From a virus, in IMG/VR virus record IMGVR_UViG_3300028114_000035, positions 1-40,532 of that record: a DNA stretch of 40,532 nucleotides, one strand, 5' to 3'. A program made the translations under genes and the position numbers. This document shows positions 7,590 through 17,788 of the stretch, piece after piece; position 1 is the first letter of the stretch; every line of letters starts with the position of its first letter. The notes under the pieces were generated by a model. That model did not search any database. It saw only the letters and a list, made by a program, of their open reading frames with translations, and had not been told where the DNA came from.

Positions 7590-8840
7590 TTAAAGTTCCA
7601 ATTTGAGAATAGTTAAATCAACACTAATATCTGTAGAAACTCCAGATTGGTTGACTATTTTAGCGTATATATCTGTTGATGTTGGAGTGTCGTTATTGAA
7701 TCCTATTACACATGGACTTACTAATTGAATTTCTTGCCCAGTTGTAACTACATCTATAATTACCCCAGATCCAGGATTTGGAGTAACTCCTTGTAATCTA
7801 GAGGAGTCATTGTCTCTTGATGTTGAGTCAGTGTATAAAACTGTTCTAGATGCTGCTGAAGTTTGCACTTTAGTTAAAACATAAGTCTTATGTCCAGGAA
7901 ATGAAATATTAACTGTACTTCCAATTCCAACTGTTCCAGTTGATGTAGAAGTTGTTGACCTAGACTCAAGTGCTCCTCCAAATTGTCCTTGAAATCCTTG
8001 AGCACCAATAACACCTTGAGGTCCTTGAATTCCTTGAGGTCCTTGAATTCCTTGAGCACCAATAACACCTTGAGGTCCTTGAATTCCTTGAGGTCCTCTT
8101 ATTCCAGATAATCCCTGAAACCCAACTGAACCCTGTCTTCCTTGTGCACCTTGTGGTCCTTGTGCACCTTGTGGTCCTTGTGCACCTTGTGGTCCACCAG
8201 GTAATCCAGATGGACCTTGTGGACCTGCTCCTTGAGGTCCTTGGAATCCTTGGAATCCCTGAGAACCTTGAGATCCCTGAATTCCTTGAAATCCTTGAAA
8301 TCCTTGAACTCCTTGAGGTCCTTGTATACCTTGAGGTCCTCCAACTCCTTGAGCACCTTGAGCACCCTGAGGTCCTTGTGGTCCTCTAACCCCCTGAGCA
8401 CCTTGAATTCCCTGAGAACCAGAAACTCCTTGAGGTCCTCTAATGCCTTGATTACCTTGATCTCCTTGAGAACCTTGAGGTCCTATAAATCCTTGATTTC
8501 CTTGAACTCCTTGATTGCCTTGATTGCCTTGAGAACCTGTTAACCCTTGAGCACCTTGAGCACCACTATCTCCCTGAGCACCACTATTACCTTGAAATCC
8601 TTGAGGTCCTGTTAATCCTTGTGGTCCTTGTGCTCCTATTCCTTGTGGTCCTTGAAACCCCTGAGGTCCTGTTGATCCTTGTGCACCAGTAGCACCTTGA
8701 AATCCAGTGAGAGATATGCCATCTCCAAAAGTTGTATAAATTTCAGTAAAATTTTGATTAATTTTAGCTGCACCTTGGGACAGGTTATCTCCTGTCCCAT
8801 CATTTGGCACTGCTCCTGTGGATATTATTTGCCTTGACAT
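7590..8840 (-). CDS. Collagen-like fibre or decoration protein
   Basis: 416 residues in three parts. Residues 1-40 ([20 protein letters not shown], then INQNFTEIY) are a common N-terminal module of phage fibres. Residues about 45-288 are Gly-X-Y repeats rich in GPQG, GAQG and GFQG, with one visible interruption ([16 protein letters not shown]). Residues 290-416 form a globular C-terminal domain, probably trimerising. The expected product is a collagen-type triple helix on the virion surface. It is inserted between genes 14 and 15, where T4 has nothing comparable, so a neck- or tail-linked whisker is possible but unproven. Long open frames on both strands here are repeat artefacts. No proline hydroxylase gene is present in the window. 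Confidence 0.88.
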   Translation of the reverse strand: MSRQIISTGAVPNDGTGDNLSQGAAKINQNFTEIYTTFGDGISLTGFQGATGAQGSTGPQGFQGPQGIGAQGPQGLTGPQGFQGNSGAQGDSGAQGAQGLTGSQGNQGNQGVQGNQGFIGPQGSQGDQGNQGIRGPQGVSGSQGIQGAQGVRGPQGPQGAQGAQGVGGPQGIQGPQGVQGFQGFQGIQGSQGSQGFQGFQGPQGAGPQGPSGLPGGPQGAQGPQGAQGPQGAQGRQGSVGFQGLSGIRGPQGIQGPQGVIGAQGIQGPQGIQGPQGVIGAQGFQGQFGGALESRSTTSTSTGTVGIGSTVNISFPGHKTYVLTKVQTSAASRTVLYTDSTSRDNDSSRLQGVTPNPGSGVIIDVVTTGQEIQLVSPCVIGFNNDTPTSTDIYAKIVNQSGVSTDISVDLTILKLEL

Positions 8841-8859
8841 TATAAGACGCAGTTTATTT

Positions 8860-8867
8860 TATTTAGT
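8860..8867 (-). promoter_or_regulatory. Possible late box ACTAAATA before collagen-like gene
   Basis: The minus strand reads ACTAAATA, two bases from TATAAATA, overlapping the stop codon of gene 14 and about 20 bp before the collagen-like start. Weak by sequence alone, but it shares the 'box on the upstream stop codon' placement seen elsewhere in this window. Confidence 0.3.
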
Positions 8868-10246
8868 TAAACTTCCCCAAAGGGATTGATTTCTGTAAAA
8901 TCTATAATTTCATCTGCTTCTTCTTCTATATCATCATTATAATCATAAGATGGTTCTTCTAATTCATAAGTATTGTACCCACGTACAATATAAATTGCAC
9001 TACTTGCTGCTCCTACTATAGAATCTCCAATAACAAAATCAGTGCCCATTCCAGATACTTTAAGTTGTTTTGTTATTTCGTCCCAACTTTTAACTATTCC
9101 AATTGCACCAGAAAGTGATCCAGTTACACTTTCACCAAAAATATAATTTCCAGATGCAACAGTAGATCCTGCAGAAATATAAATTGTTGGAGCACTTGTG
9201 TAACCATAACCAGCATTTACTATTCTGATTGTGGAAATTCCCCCATTGACATTTAAGAAGGATTCTGCAATTGCAGTGGTTCCTCCAGCAACTGGAGATG
9301 AAAATGTTACTGCTGGTGCACTACTATATCCAGTTCCTGCATATGTGAGAGTTACAATTCCAATGCTTCCAGATGTGGCAATTCCAACTTTAACTGAGGC
9401 ATTATATCCACCTCCACCAAATATAGAAACTAATGGTGGAGATGTATATACATAACCCCTACCTGGATTTTCTATGTAAACTTTATGTAAACTTTTTGTG
9501 GAAGTTAATCCTCTAGAATTTGTCATAACTCCAACTGCAGTTCCTTTAATTCCAGACAGTGGAGAACTAATTATTAAAGTTGGATTAGATGAATATCTAT
9601 ATCCACCACTAATTACATCAATGTTTTGAATTCCACCTGTTACTATGCCAGTGTAAGCAGTTGCTGTGATTCCAAGTCCAGACAATGAAAGAATTGCTTC
9701 ATATCCAAGATTTGCTAAAGGAAGATCTACCTCAACTATACCAGTAGAAATTTGCTCATCTTCATATTCAAATAATTCACATCTCAATTCATAAACATAA
9801 TTTTTTTGAAGTTGAAAAAATGGTTTTCTATTTTCTACATATTTAATTTCCATCAAACTATCTGAGAGTGGAATGTAAATCAAATCTCCCTCATTTGGTT
9901 GAGTTGTATTTTTTACTCCACTAATTGTTTTCATCATTTCGCCAATGTACAAATCAAATCTTTCTTTAGATATGATAAGAGTCATTTCATCAGTTATTCT
10001 AACTCCAAATTTAGACATTAAGATACTATTATTGTCAAATCCCTCAAAATTTACTAGATAAGCTTCAATTGGAAATGCATTATTAAATTTAGAATAAATT
10101 ACATCTTTTATTATTTTTCCCTCAGAAATAATACTTCTAGGCATATAATAAACTTCTATGCCATACATTTTCAATTGTTCATTGATAAGATCTTGAATAA
10201 GACCTTGTTCTGTATTAGTTCCTTGAATAAAAAATGGATTTAACAT
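8867..10246 (-). CDS. 14: Neck protein gp14, enlarged by Gly-Tyr repeat module
   Basis: Head-completion/neck protein. Residues 1-185 (MLNPFFIQGTNTEQGLIQDLINEQLKMYGIEVYYMPR onward) match T4-like gp14. Residues about 190-395 hold at least four copies of a loose repeat of the form (N/G)xGxGYxxxPxVxI, for example VISGGYRYSSNPTLII, YAGTGYSSAPAVTF and VNAGYGYTSAPTIYI. The C-terminus is acidic (YNDDIEEEADEIIDF). T4 gp14 is about 256 residues, so the repeat block accounts for most of the extra length; the same repeat type occurs in the two large proteins at 19358-22456 and 22471-30804. It starts 1 bp after the gene 13 stop. The family call is firm; the repeat role is unknown. Confidence 0.9.
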   Translation of the reverse strand: MLNPFFIQGTNTEQGLIQDLINEQLKMYGIEVYYMPRSIISEGKIIKDVIYSKFNNAFPIEAYLVNFEGFDNNSILMSKFGVRITDEMTLIISKERFDLYIGEMMKTISGVKNTTQPNEGDLIYIPLSDSLMEIKYVENRKPFFQLQKNYVYELRCELFEYEDEQISTGIVEVDLPLANLGYEAILSLSGLGITATAYTGIVTGGIQNIDVISGGYRYSSNPTLIISSPLSGIKGTAVGVMTNSRGLTSTKSLHKVYIENPGRGYVYTSPPLVSIFGGGGYNASVKVGIATSGSIGIVTLTYAGTGYSSAPAVTFSSPVAGGTTAIAESFLNVNGGISTIRIVNAGYGYTSAPTIYISAGSTVASGNYIFGESVTGSLSGAIGIVKSWDEITKQLKVSGMGTDFVIGDSIVGAASSAIYIVRGYNTYELEEPSYDYNDDIEEEADEIIDFTEINPFGEV

Positions 10247-10247
10247 A

Positions 10248-11078
10248 TTATCCTATTAGATCCAATGGAGGTAGTTCATATTCAAGCATCATTGAATCTT
10301 TTATTTGCTGCAACTCTCTCACTGCATCATCATAAATTTGTCTTCCATTTAACTCAATTCCACCTGGAAGTTTAACTCCTTGGAATTTAATTAAATTTTG
10401 TCCCCATTGTTTTTTGATTAATGCTACTGTATATTTTTTTAGAAATGAGTCATTCCAAACATTAGTAGATTCTGCTGGATCTAAAATTCTATGACATTCT
10501 ATAATCAAATAATCATCTACATTTAAACTATCCCAACTAGTGTCAAGATATAATCTATTTTGCCTTTTGTTAAATCTTATTTGTCTTTCTGGTCTTACTA
10601 TCCAATCAATATCCTCTAGATATCTTTTGGTTACATAGTAATTCAACATTTCCGTTGAACTGAACCAATAAATGTCATTCAAAAATAGTTGATAATTTAC
10701 ATTAAATAAATTGGATGATATAGATCTATTATCTACTTTAAATATTCTTTCTATTCCAATTACTGAGTCTGGGACTGGGATATAGTTACTATTTTCTTCC
10801 CATTTAAAAGTTCCAATTCCTGTTGTTGATGTAGTAGTTACTATTCCTACACTAAGATTATTTCCTCTTGCTCTTCCTCTATCTAAGTCATTTTGAGTAA
10901 GTTTATATTTAAGAAACATTTTTTGAACTCCATCAAAATGTCTCTCTTGAAAATATTGCAAAGCTTCATCAACTCTATCATCAAGTTGCTCTTCTGCAAC
11001 GTTGATTTCTAAAACTGGAGCACCAAGTTCTCTTAGACAATAATCTATTAAATTTTGTTTTGATGCTGGTTTTGCCAT
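10248..11078 (-). CDS. 13: Neck protein gp13
   Basis: 276 residues, beginning MAKPASKQNLIDYCLRELGAPVLEINVAEEQLDDRVDEALQYF, the conserved N-terminus of the gp13 neck protein in T4-like phages. Further typical stretches are FDGVQKMFLKYKLT, the segment around WFSSTEMLNYYV, and KKYTVALIKKQWGQNLIKFQGVKLPGG. It forms the connector through which the tail joins the portal, together with gp14 encoded immediately downstream (1-bp gap). Length is close to that of T4 gp13 (about 309). Confidence 0.94.
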   Translation of the reverse strand: MAKPASKQNLIDYCLRELGAPVLEINVAEEQLDDRVDEALQYFQERHFDGVQKMFLKYKLTQNDLDRGRARGNNLSVGIVTTTSTTGIGTFKWEENSNYIPVPDSVIGIERIFKVDNRSISSNLFNVNYQLFLNDIYWFSSTEMLNYYVTKRYLEDIDWIVRPERQIRFNKRQNRLYLDTSWDSLNVDDYLIIECHRILDPAESTNVWNDSFLKKYTVALIKKQWGQNLIKFQGVKLPGGIELNGRQIYDDAVRELQQIKDSMMLEYELPPLDLIG

Positions 11079-11095
11079 TATTTCTACGCTTTTTA

Positions 11096-11341
11096 TTATT
11101 TAGATTCAACAGATCCTTTTAAAATGCTCTTTAGTAAAATTTTAATTTCATCAATTGAAGATTTTAGTTCCTCTATATCGGATTCTATATTATAAATTTT
11201 TTTTTGTTCTTCTTTTTTCCTGTCTCTTGTTTTTAGATATTGTTCTGATGCTTTTGAATCTGTATTGATAATTGCATTAGTAGAAAGATCCCTAATTAAA
11301 TTTGGATGCCCTTCTACTAATGCATATTTTATTTTTTTCAT
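11096..11341 (-). CDS. Small coiled-coil protein of unknown function
   Basis: 81 residues, MKKIKYALVEGHPNLIRDLSTNAIINTD..., with a charged linker (KTRDRKKEEQKK) and a C-terminal heptad-like helix (NIESDIEELKSSIDEIKILLKSIL). Similar short proteins with an 'N-L-x-R-D-x-x-T-x-A-I-x-N' start occur beside gene 13 in T4-like cyanophages (recalled). The ATG overlaps the stop of the 2147-residue gene by one base (TAATG), indicating translational coupling, and gene 13 follows after 17 bp. No function is proposed. Confidence 0.8.
   Translation of the reverse strand: MKKIKYALVEGHPNLIRDLSTNAIINTDSKASEQYLKTRDRKKEEQKKIYNIESDIEELKSSIDEIKILLKSILKGSVESK
11097..11104 (-). promoter_or_regulatory. Possible late box TCTAAATA before gene 13
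   Basis: One base from TATAAATA on the minus strand, overlapping the stop codon of the 81-residue gene and about 19 bp before the gene 13 ATG. Inferred from position and similarity. Confidence 0.35.
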
Positions 11342-14300
11342 TATGCTAATGCTATAGATCTTAATTGTCTAATTAATGGTGGAATTGCCTGATTTGTTGT
11401 TGTAGCAACTATTTTGATTGCAAAACCAGTAAATGTTGGTAAATTATCTACAGTAAATGAATATTCTTTAAATTCATTCTCAAAACTACTTGTTACATTT
11501 GTATCTGATCTTCCATCATTGTCATCAGAATCAATAACATTCCCATTTACATCAACATTTTGATATCCTGGAAAAAGTTCCCAAACTTGATCTTCATCAG
11601 TAACATCTGCTCTATAGATTTTATAAAGCATTCTAATGTCAGATGCAGACTCTCTATAGCATGAAATATATGATTTAATAGAAGTTGCACTTTGTGCTAA
11701 ATTAATTTTTCTACTTGTGTATGAGAAAGAGTGTGGATCATTTATATTTGAATTTGCTCCTGAATCAGTTGCATATGAACTTAATCCTACTGGTTGATTA
11801 ATTCTATATCCCTCTACATCAAGATAAATTTGATCAATATCAATAATTGGAGAAACTTTAGAGTTTAAAGATCCTAGAGTTAATTCTAGTGTTAATGACC
11901 TTTGTCCCTCAAATGCAGTAGAATTTAAGAATTCAACTTCATTTGTTTTTGAGAGAACTGTTCTGATAGTTTTAAAATTTGTTTTACCAGATGAATCAAT
12001 TGACTCATAACCTTGATCACTAAAAGCAGTTTCTGTTCCATCTATACTTCTTTCTGAAATAGTTCTAACTCTTGCAGAAACTGAAGTTTTATCTGGGGAT
12101 ATAATGAAGTTTTCATTTAAACTAACTGAACTAAAATTAATATTTCTTCCTGCATATACATTTAACCCTCCTCCAAACTTATCGATGGTAAAGGTACTTC
12201 CAGATCCAACTTGCACATAATAAGAATCTAAAGTTGGTTTTGGAGTTGTTTGAATTGTATGTGTTGTGTTAATTTTACCCAATGGAACTCCATTGAATTC
12301 ATACTTATAAACTAAAGAATCTATGGGTTGGAATATTGATACAGTTCCATCTTGTCCTCTAGTAATATCTGCAAGTTGTCCAGATAACACAGTTTGATAC
12401 TTAATTATTTCTCCATTTATTAAAGCATATCCTGGGTTAGAAACACCCACAGAAGAACCATCATATGTTCCAAATCCAGATGTGCTTGCAATACTAATGG
12501 ATGAAGTTTCTGTTGCTCCATAAGAAACAGTAAGTTTTGTTGGAATTGAATCTGGATTAACTCCAAGAATTTGTACTTTTTCTGCAGGTGAATGCATTCC
12601 ATGATTCTCATGATCAATTTTAATATATCTGCCATTATTATATGCAGATGCACTAGTTGAAATAGAATAAATTGGATTTTCTTTTAATTTATTTTCTGGT
12701 CTAATGACATTCTGAGAAGAATTAAATAATCTGACTGTTCCTCCAGATGTACTAAAATTTGCTCTCCTGATGGTAAACTTAATATCATCTTCCTGACTTG
12801 CCGTCCAAGTGCTTCCATTTTGAGCCTTAAACATAACTCCCATTGAAGGTTGTTTATTAATAATAACCTTGCCAATTTCTCTGTTTTGTGCAGTTGATAT
12901 TTCAACTTCACCCATTCTGGAATGCCACACAAAATAATTTGGAGAATCTGATACTAAAACTAATGCATATTCTCTACCACCCTCCAATCTTACCATCTTA
13001 TCAAATCTAAATGTAGTTGGTGAAGATGCATTTGTACTAGTACTAACTTGTGATGGCAATAAGACTTTCTGAAGACCTGGAATTACTTTATCTGGTCCTC
13101 CTGGATATCCATTAATTACTTCTCTAATTTGAAGTTCTACTGGAATTGCAGCATCTTTGTCTGCAAAAAATATATCAACAGAAGTTGGAACAATTCCAGT
13201 CTCATCATCAACAATAAAAGTTTGTGCTAAGGGATCATAATAAACAATATAATATGGTTGAATTATTGTTCCTTGAGAAGTAAAGATGTTGCTTGCCTCA
13301 CTGGTAAATTCTCCAGGAACTCCTAATGGAGATTTTTGTGTTGTTATTTGAGCAGTTGTAGTTCCTGTTTTAAATTGATCAGTTCCTGTCCACAAAGATC
13401 CAGAAACAGTTCCATTTTCATCAGTAATTAATCTGTTGTCTAAAACTTTAGCACTTGCCTTGCTAGTTAATCCATATACCCTATATCCAGTTGCAACATT
13501 TCCCCAAAATTCTCCTAAGTTTTGTGCTTCCAATGATTCTATGTCAATATTCAATATGGTGGACTGTGGTCCATAGAGAGATGAAATTCCAACTGTTGGG
13601 GAGTATGGATTAATATTATAAGTAAATGATGGATTTGTAATAGAACCATCTTTATGATTTGGATTGCAAATTCTAAATTGAGCAGTTAACTCTCCATTTG
13701 CAGCATATGCTCTAACTGTTTCTCCTGGTTGAAAAGAACCAACAACATCAGTAATTTCAAGTAATTTTGGAAATACAAAAGATCCTGGAGGAACAGCATC
13801 TGCACCACTAACAACTTTAGAATCAAAAAGATATTTAAACCTTGTGTTTGGTTTTAATCTAGTTGCAGTGAATTGAATATTTCTTGGTCTAATGTATGAT
13901 TCATATCCACCAGTATATTCACCCCATGTTACAAAATTACCTTGTCCAACAACTCTACCTGCCTCCACTGCTGGTCTTCTAACTGTCCAAGTATCAATTT
14001 TTGGACTTAATGCTAAATTCCCAACCCAAGTAACTATATCAAATGGATTAACGCTTACTATCCTACTTGCAAATGGTTGTTTGAAATACTCAACCTCAGT
14101 ATAATCTAAAGTAATTGTATCTCCAGTTCTAGTTACATTAGTTGAAGTTGTATCATCTAAATTAATTTGAGATTTGGATAGAGTAGAATCTGAACTAAAA
14201 AGACTTAAATCAACTCTAGCATTGAAAACTACAGGAGATAAAATTTCATTTTCAATAGTAGAATTAGCAATACTCTGTAAGTCTACTGAAGAAGTGTCTA

Positions 14301-17300
14301 CAAAATTATCAACAAAAAATCCAGATTTAAATCTATTAAGACCATTACTGTCTTCAATATTTAAATTTTCAGTTGATAGTTCAAGTAAACTTAATGAAGT
14401 ATAATATTCTAAGAATCCTATTCTATCTTCAAGATCTCTCAAATCAGACATAGTATATCTTTTATTGTCTGTAATAATAATTTTTACTTGTGCTGAATCT
14501 GTAATATTATAAACATATGGTGATGCTATGATAGTAGCAACATCTAAAACTTCAGATGAAATTTCTGGAGTAATAGGAATTTCACTTGGTTCTCCAAACA
14601 CTAATGTGAAATTACCTTCTCTATCTAAAGTTAATCTATCAGATCTTCCAAGATAAAACTCATAGTCAAATATAACATTTTCATCAGAGGCAAGAATTTG
14701 AGATGCATTGCCACCAGAAACTTCAAAAGATCTTGATGAAAAATCAAAAGGACTAATTCCACTTGCAGAAGTATATGACCCAACTCTAGGTCTTAAGTCA
14801 ATAATATCAGTATTTCTTATTCCATCATATGATGGAATTTTAGTTCCATATAGTGAAGATAAGTAACTATTAACTGTTATTAAATCTCCAGAATCATTAG
14901 CATCAAATGTAAAATTATCAAAGTAAATTTTTAATCTTCCTGTTGGTTCTTGTGCTGTTGCATTTCTAACTAATCTTCCATAATCATAATAATTCTTTCT
15001 TTGTCCATTATCTACTGTAAAATTGTTGACAATATTTCTATCTCCAGCATTTACTGTTCCAATGATTGCAGTATATCCACTTTCCAAAAATGTAATTTTT
15101 TCTGATACTTGAAAAGTTTGAGCAGTTTTATATACCAAATAAATTTGAGATGAGTTTTTTAATTGTACATAACTAGCAACTGCCCCAGTATCTTGACCAA
15201 CAACATTTTCGCCCAAAATTAAATCAGATGTATTTGAAGTTGGACTGGTCAAATCAGTAATAGCAATCCATGGAACTTGAGGATCTCCAGTCCCAGAAGA
15301 TTCATATACTGCATGGACTTCTACTATATCTGGATTATTTAAACTAATTTGATCATCATCAACTCTTGTTCCATATAAACTATCATATGTCAATCCAGCA
15401 TTTTTAGGAGTAGAATATTTTGTTTTATCTACTATAATATAATTTGATCTACTATATTGTTTTTTCTTAAAATTTACATTAGATTTAATTTGAGTAGTAA
15501 TTACTACGCAAGGACCAGATGTTGAAGATAATGAAGTAAATTCACCTTCTTTCCCCCCAGAAGTTAAAGTCAGTGTAGCATTTGATAAATTTTCTATAGA
15601 TCCATTTGCATTCAATATTAGGTATCTTTCTTCATCAAATGCTGCATACACATAATCAGTTCCAGATAAACTTGGTAATGTTAATGAAGTTACAGTTTTT
15701 GTAATCCCAGTATATTGTTTTTTAATTGTTACGCTGGAGTTTAATAACTCTACATTAGAAATATTAGTATGTGTTAATTTATTATATAAAGAAGAGTTTT
15801 CAATTTTAGTAATTGTAGGTCTAAGGATTTGTACTGATTGTAATGAATAAGTTCCTATTCCAACATCTCCAGTACAAACATTTTGAACAGTGGAAACTCC
15901 CACTAATGTTACATTAGTCCTTGAACTATTAAAGGAACTTACTCTAGCAAACACCGAAGAAGTAAATCCTGGAGCTTGATATGAAATGATATCATTTACT
16001 TTTATAGATGCCTCAAAGGCATTACCAGTCACTTTTGAGAATGTGACAATACCAGTTGGAGAATAAACAATGGCATTGAATGGGCCAATCAATGTGGATG
16101 AATTTGATAATAATGCATCTGCAACAAATCCCAATCCATCAGAAACTGATTTCACATCATTAAGTGAATAATCTGTTACTGTTCCAATATAAGCACTAGT
16201 GCTAGAAATTCCATTAATTACAAGAGTTTCATTCCTTATAAATTTTCCAGATACTTGATAAAGGGAAAAATTAGTATCTCCTGCAGTAATAAGTTTTACA
16301 TATCCAGAAGATCCACTACTAGAACCTTGAATATAAGAACCAATTGGAATGCCAGTAACTGGAATAGTTGTAAATAGATTTGTGAAAGTTTGAATGTCAA
16401 ATAATTTTAAATTAAACTGACTGGCAGGACTTTCATATGAAGTATTGTGATGTTCAAAGTCATAAACTCTAGCATATCCAATGGTAGTTGCAGGTGCAGT
16501 TTGATTTACTAATCTTTCAGCACTTAAAGATACAGTAGAATTGGTTGATATTCCTAGTTTAGGAGAAGATTTTACATTATTTACTCTTAGTAAGTCTCCA
16601 CCATAAAATACAATAGAAGATGATTCAACTCTTTTTGTTGTTCTTGGTTTTGGATAATCTAAGACAGTATCATAATTTACAACTTCATATCCTTTAACAT
16701 AAGATTTTCCTGGAGAAATTTGAATCAATCCAAGATCTTCAGATGGGATTCCTCCCTGATATGTGTTTTGAGTATTTAAATATACTCCACCATTTCCCAA
16801 TCTATTGTTTAAAGATTCTACTGCTTTAACATTATATGATTTTAAACTATAATTTCCAGATTCATCAAAAGTTCTTCTTGCTAGAACATCAGTAATAAAA
16901 GAACCAGTTGTTTCTTGTTTGATCTTTCTAATTATTCCATTTTCTACTCTAAACAATTCAATAAAATTATCATCATTAATATCATCTAATACTTTTTTAG
17001 ATAGTGTTAAAGTAATTGTAAATCTATCTGCTCCAGGAGCTGCATAATTTGAGAATCCTTGAGCATTATCATTTAAAGAAGAATCATCATCTGAATTAAT
17101 TATATCTTCTGATATTGCAAGACCAACTCTATATGATGGAATATTTCCATACTGATCTAAAATAAGTTCTTGTGTTTGAACCTCTACAAAATATCCTCTT
17201 ACAAAATAAACACCAGCTTCAATTTTAGCAGCAGATCCTACTGAAAATGGAGTTCTTCCAACTGGGTCTGCAATTTGAAGAATTGGTTCCCCTTCAAAAA

Positions 17301-17784
17301 TAAATCCTTGCCCTAAGGATACGTCAAAGTTTGAAGTTAATTCTTCACCTGCAGAAAATTCCTCTGTTTCAAAATCATTAGCAGATGAAAGATATTTTAC
17401 ATATATTGTAGTTCTACTTTTTTCAGAATCAGATACTGTTAGATAATTTACAACTTTAGCTGTTATTCCACTATCAACACCAGTTAAAACTTTCCCAATT
17501 AGATCACTAAGAAAATTTTCTACATTAATCCCTTTATAAATTGTTTCTACTTCAATTGCATTATATACTGGAATATAAGCGCAGTTTCCTGGTATAACTA
17601 CTCCACCATTATTGAAAAATTTACTTCCAAATCTTTCAATTTGATTTTGCAGAATAGACTGTAGGGTAGTAAGTTCCCTAGTTTGTACCGTTACTCCAGG
17701 TTTAAAAAGAACTTTATAAAAATTCTTTTCTGAGTTATAGTCATCATAATATGGAGTTTTGTTTAAATTTGTGCTTTGGGGCAT
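11341..17784 (-). CDS. Very large virion structural protein (2147 aa, DUF4815-like start)
   Basis: The N-terminus MPQSTNLNKTPYYDDYNSEKNFYKVLFKPGVTVQTRELTTLQS is characteristic of a large cyanophage structural protein family that I recall as DUF4815. A second recognisable region (NTDIIDLRPRVGSY, then LGRSDRLTLDREGNF) lies near residues 985-1070. The last third contains beta-rich stretches such as QTFIVDDETGIVPTSVDIFFADKD, common in these proteins. It occupies the position of T4 genes 9-12 (between 8 and 13), so it is probably a baseplate-peripheral or fibre-bearing protein; no clear match to T4 gp9, gp10, gp11 or gp12 was seen. No transmembrane segment or enzyme motif was recognised. It starts 4 bp after the gene 8 stop. 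Confidence 0.88.
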   Translation of the reverse strand: MPQSTNLNKTPYYDDYNSEKNFYKVLFKPGVTVQTRELTTLQSILQNQIERFGSKFFNNGGVVIPGNCAYIPVYNAIEVETIYKGINVENFLSDLIGKVLTGVDSGITAKVVNYLTVSDSEKSRTTIYVKYLSSANDFETEEFSAGEELTSNFDVSLGQGFIFEGEPILQIADPVGRTPFSVGSAAKIEAGVYFVRGYFVEVQTQELILDQYGNIPSYRVGLAISEDIINSDDDSSLNDNAQGFSNYAAPGADRFTITLTLSKKVLDDINDDNFIELFRVENGIIRKIKQETTGSFITDVLARRTFDESGNYSLKSYNVKAVESLNNRLGNGGVYLNTQNTYQGGIPSEDLGLIQISPGKSYVKGYEVVNYDTVLDYPKPRTTKRVESSSIVFYGGDLLRVNNVKSSPKLGISTNSTVSLSAERLVNQTAPATTIGYARVYDFEHHNTSYESPASQFNLKLFDIQTFTNLFTTIPVTGIPIGSYIQGSSSGSSGYVKLITAGDTNFSLYQVSGKFIRNETLVINGISSTSAYIGTVTDYSLNDVKSVSDGLGFVADALLSNSSTLIGPFNAIVYSPTGIVTFSKVTGNAFEASIKVNDIISYQAPGFTSSVFARVSSFNSSRTNVTLVGVSTVQNVCTGDVGIGTYSLQSVQILRPTITKIENSSLYNKLTHTNISNVELLNSSVTIKKQYTGITKTVTSLTLPSLSGTDYVYAAFDEERYLILNANGSIENLSNATLTLTSGGKEGEFTSLSSTSGPCVVITTQIKSNVNFKKKQYSRSNYIIVDKTKYSTPKNAGLTYDSLYGTRVDDDQISLNNPDIVEVHAVYESSGTGDPQVPWIAITDLTSPTSNTSDLILGENVVGQDTGAVASYVQLKNSSQIYLVYKTAQTFQVSEKITFLESGYTAIIGTVNAGDRNIVNNFTVDNGQRKNYYDYGRLVRNATAQEPTGRLKIYFDNFTFDANDSGDLITVNSYLSSLYGTKIPSYDGIRNTDIIDLRPRVGSYTSASGISPFDFSSRSFEVSGGNASQILASDENVIFDYEFYLGRSDRLTLDREGNFTLVFGEPSEIPITPEISSEVLDVATIIASPYVYNITDSAQVKIIITDNKRYTMSDLRDLEDRIGFLEYYTSLSLLELSTENLNIEDSNGLNRFKSGFFVDNFVDTSSVDLQSIANSTIENEILSPVVFNARVDLSLFSSDSTLSKSQINLDDTTSTNVTRTGDTITLDYTEVEYFKQPFASRIVSVNPFDIVTWVGNLALSPKIDTWTVRRPAVEAGRVVGQGNFVTWGEYTGGYESYIRPRNIQFTATRLKPNTRFKYLFDSKVVSGADAVPPGSFVFPKLLEITDVVGSFQPGETVRAYAANGELTAQFRICNPNHKDGSITNPSFTYNINPYSPTVGISSLYGPQSTILNIDIESLEAQNLGEFWGNVATGYRVYGLTSKASAKVLDNRLITDENGTVSGSLWTGTDQFKTGTTTAQITTQKSPLGVPGEFTSEASNIFTSQGTIIQPYYIVYYDPLAQTFIVDDETGIVPTSVDIFFADKDAAIPVELQIREVINGYPGGPDKVIPGLQKVLLPSQVSTSTNASSPTTFRFDKMVRLEGGREYALVLVSDSPNYFVWHSRMGEVEISTAQNREIGKVIINKQPSMGVMFKAQNGSTWTASQEDDIKFTIRRANFSTSGGTVRLFNSSQNVIRPENKLKENPIYSISTSASAYNNGRYIKIDHENHGMHSPAEKVQILGVNPDSIPTKLTVSYGATETSSISIASTSGFGTYDGSSVGVSNPGYALINGEIIKYQTVLSGQLADITRGQDGTVSIFQPIDSLVYKYEFNGVPLGKINTTHTIQTTPKPTLDSYYVQVGSGSTFTIDKFGGGLNVYAGRNINFSSVSLNENFIISPDKTSVSARVRTISERSIDGTETAFSDQGYESIDSSGKTNFKTIRTVLSKTNEVEFLNSTAFEGQRSLTLELTLGSLNSKVSPIIDIDQIYLDVEGYRINQPVGLSSYATDSGANSNINDPHSFSYTSRKINLAQSATSIKSYISCYRESASDIRMLYKIYRADVTDEDQVWELFPGYQNVDVNGNVIDSDDNDGRSDTNVTSSFENEFKEYSFTVDNLPTFTGFAIKIVATTTNQAIPPLIRQLRSIALA

Positions 17785-17788
17785 TTTC

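Noticed and set aside
8144-8543. Plus-strand open frames opposite the collagen-like gene
   Set aside because: They consist of Leu/Val/Ser repeats that are the antisense of Gly-X-Y codons; no ribosome site or independent signal.
7980-8700. Tandem DNA repeat or CRISPR-like array
   Set aside because: The repetition is 9-bp codon-triplet repetition of a collagen-like protein without conserved repeat-spacer structure.
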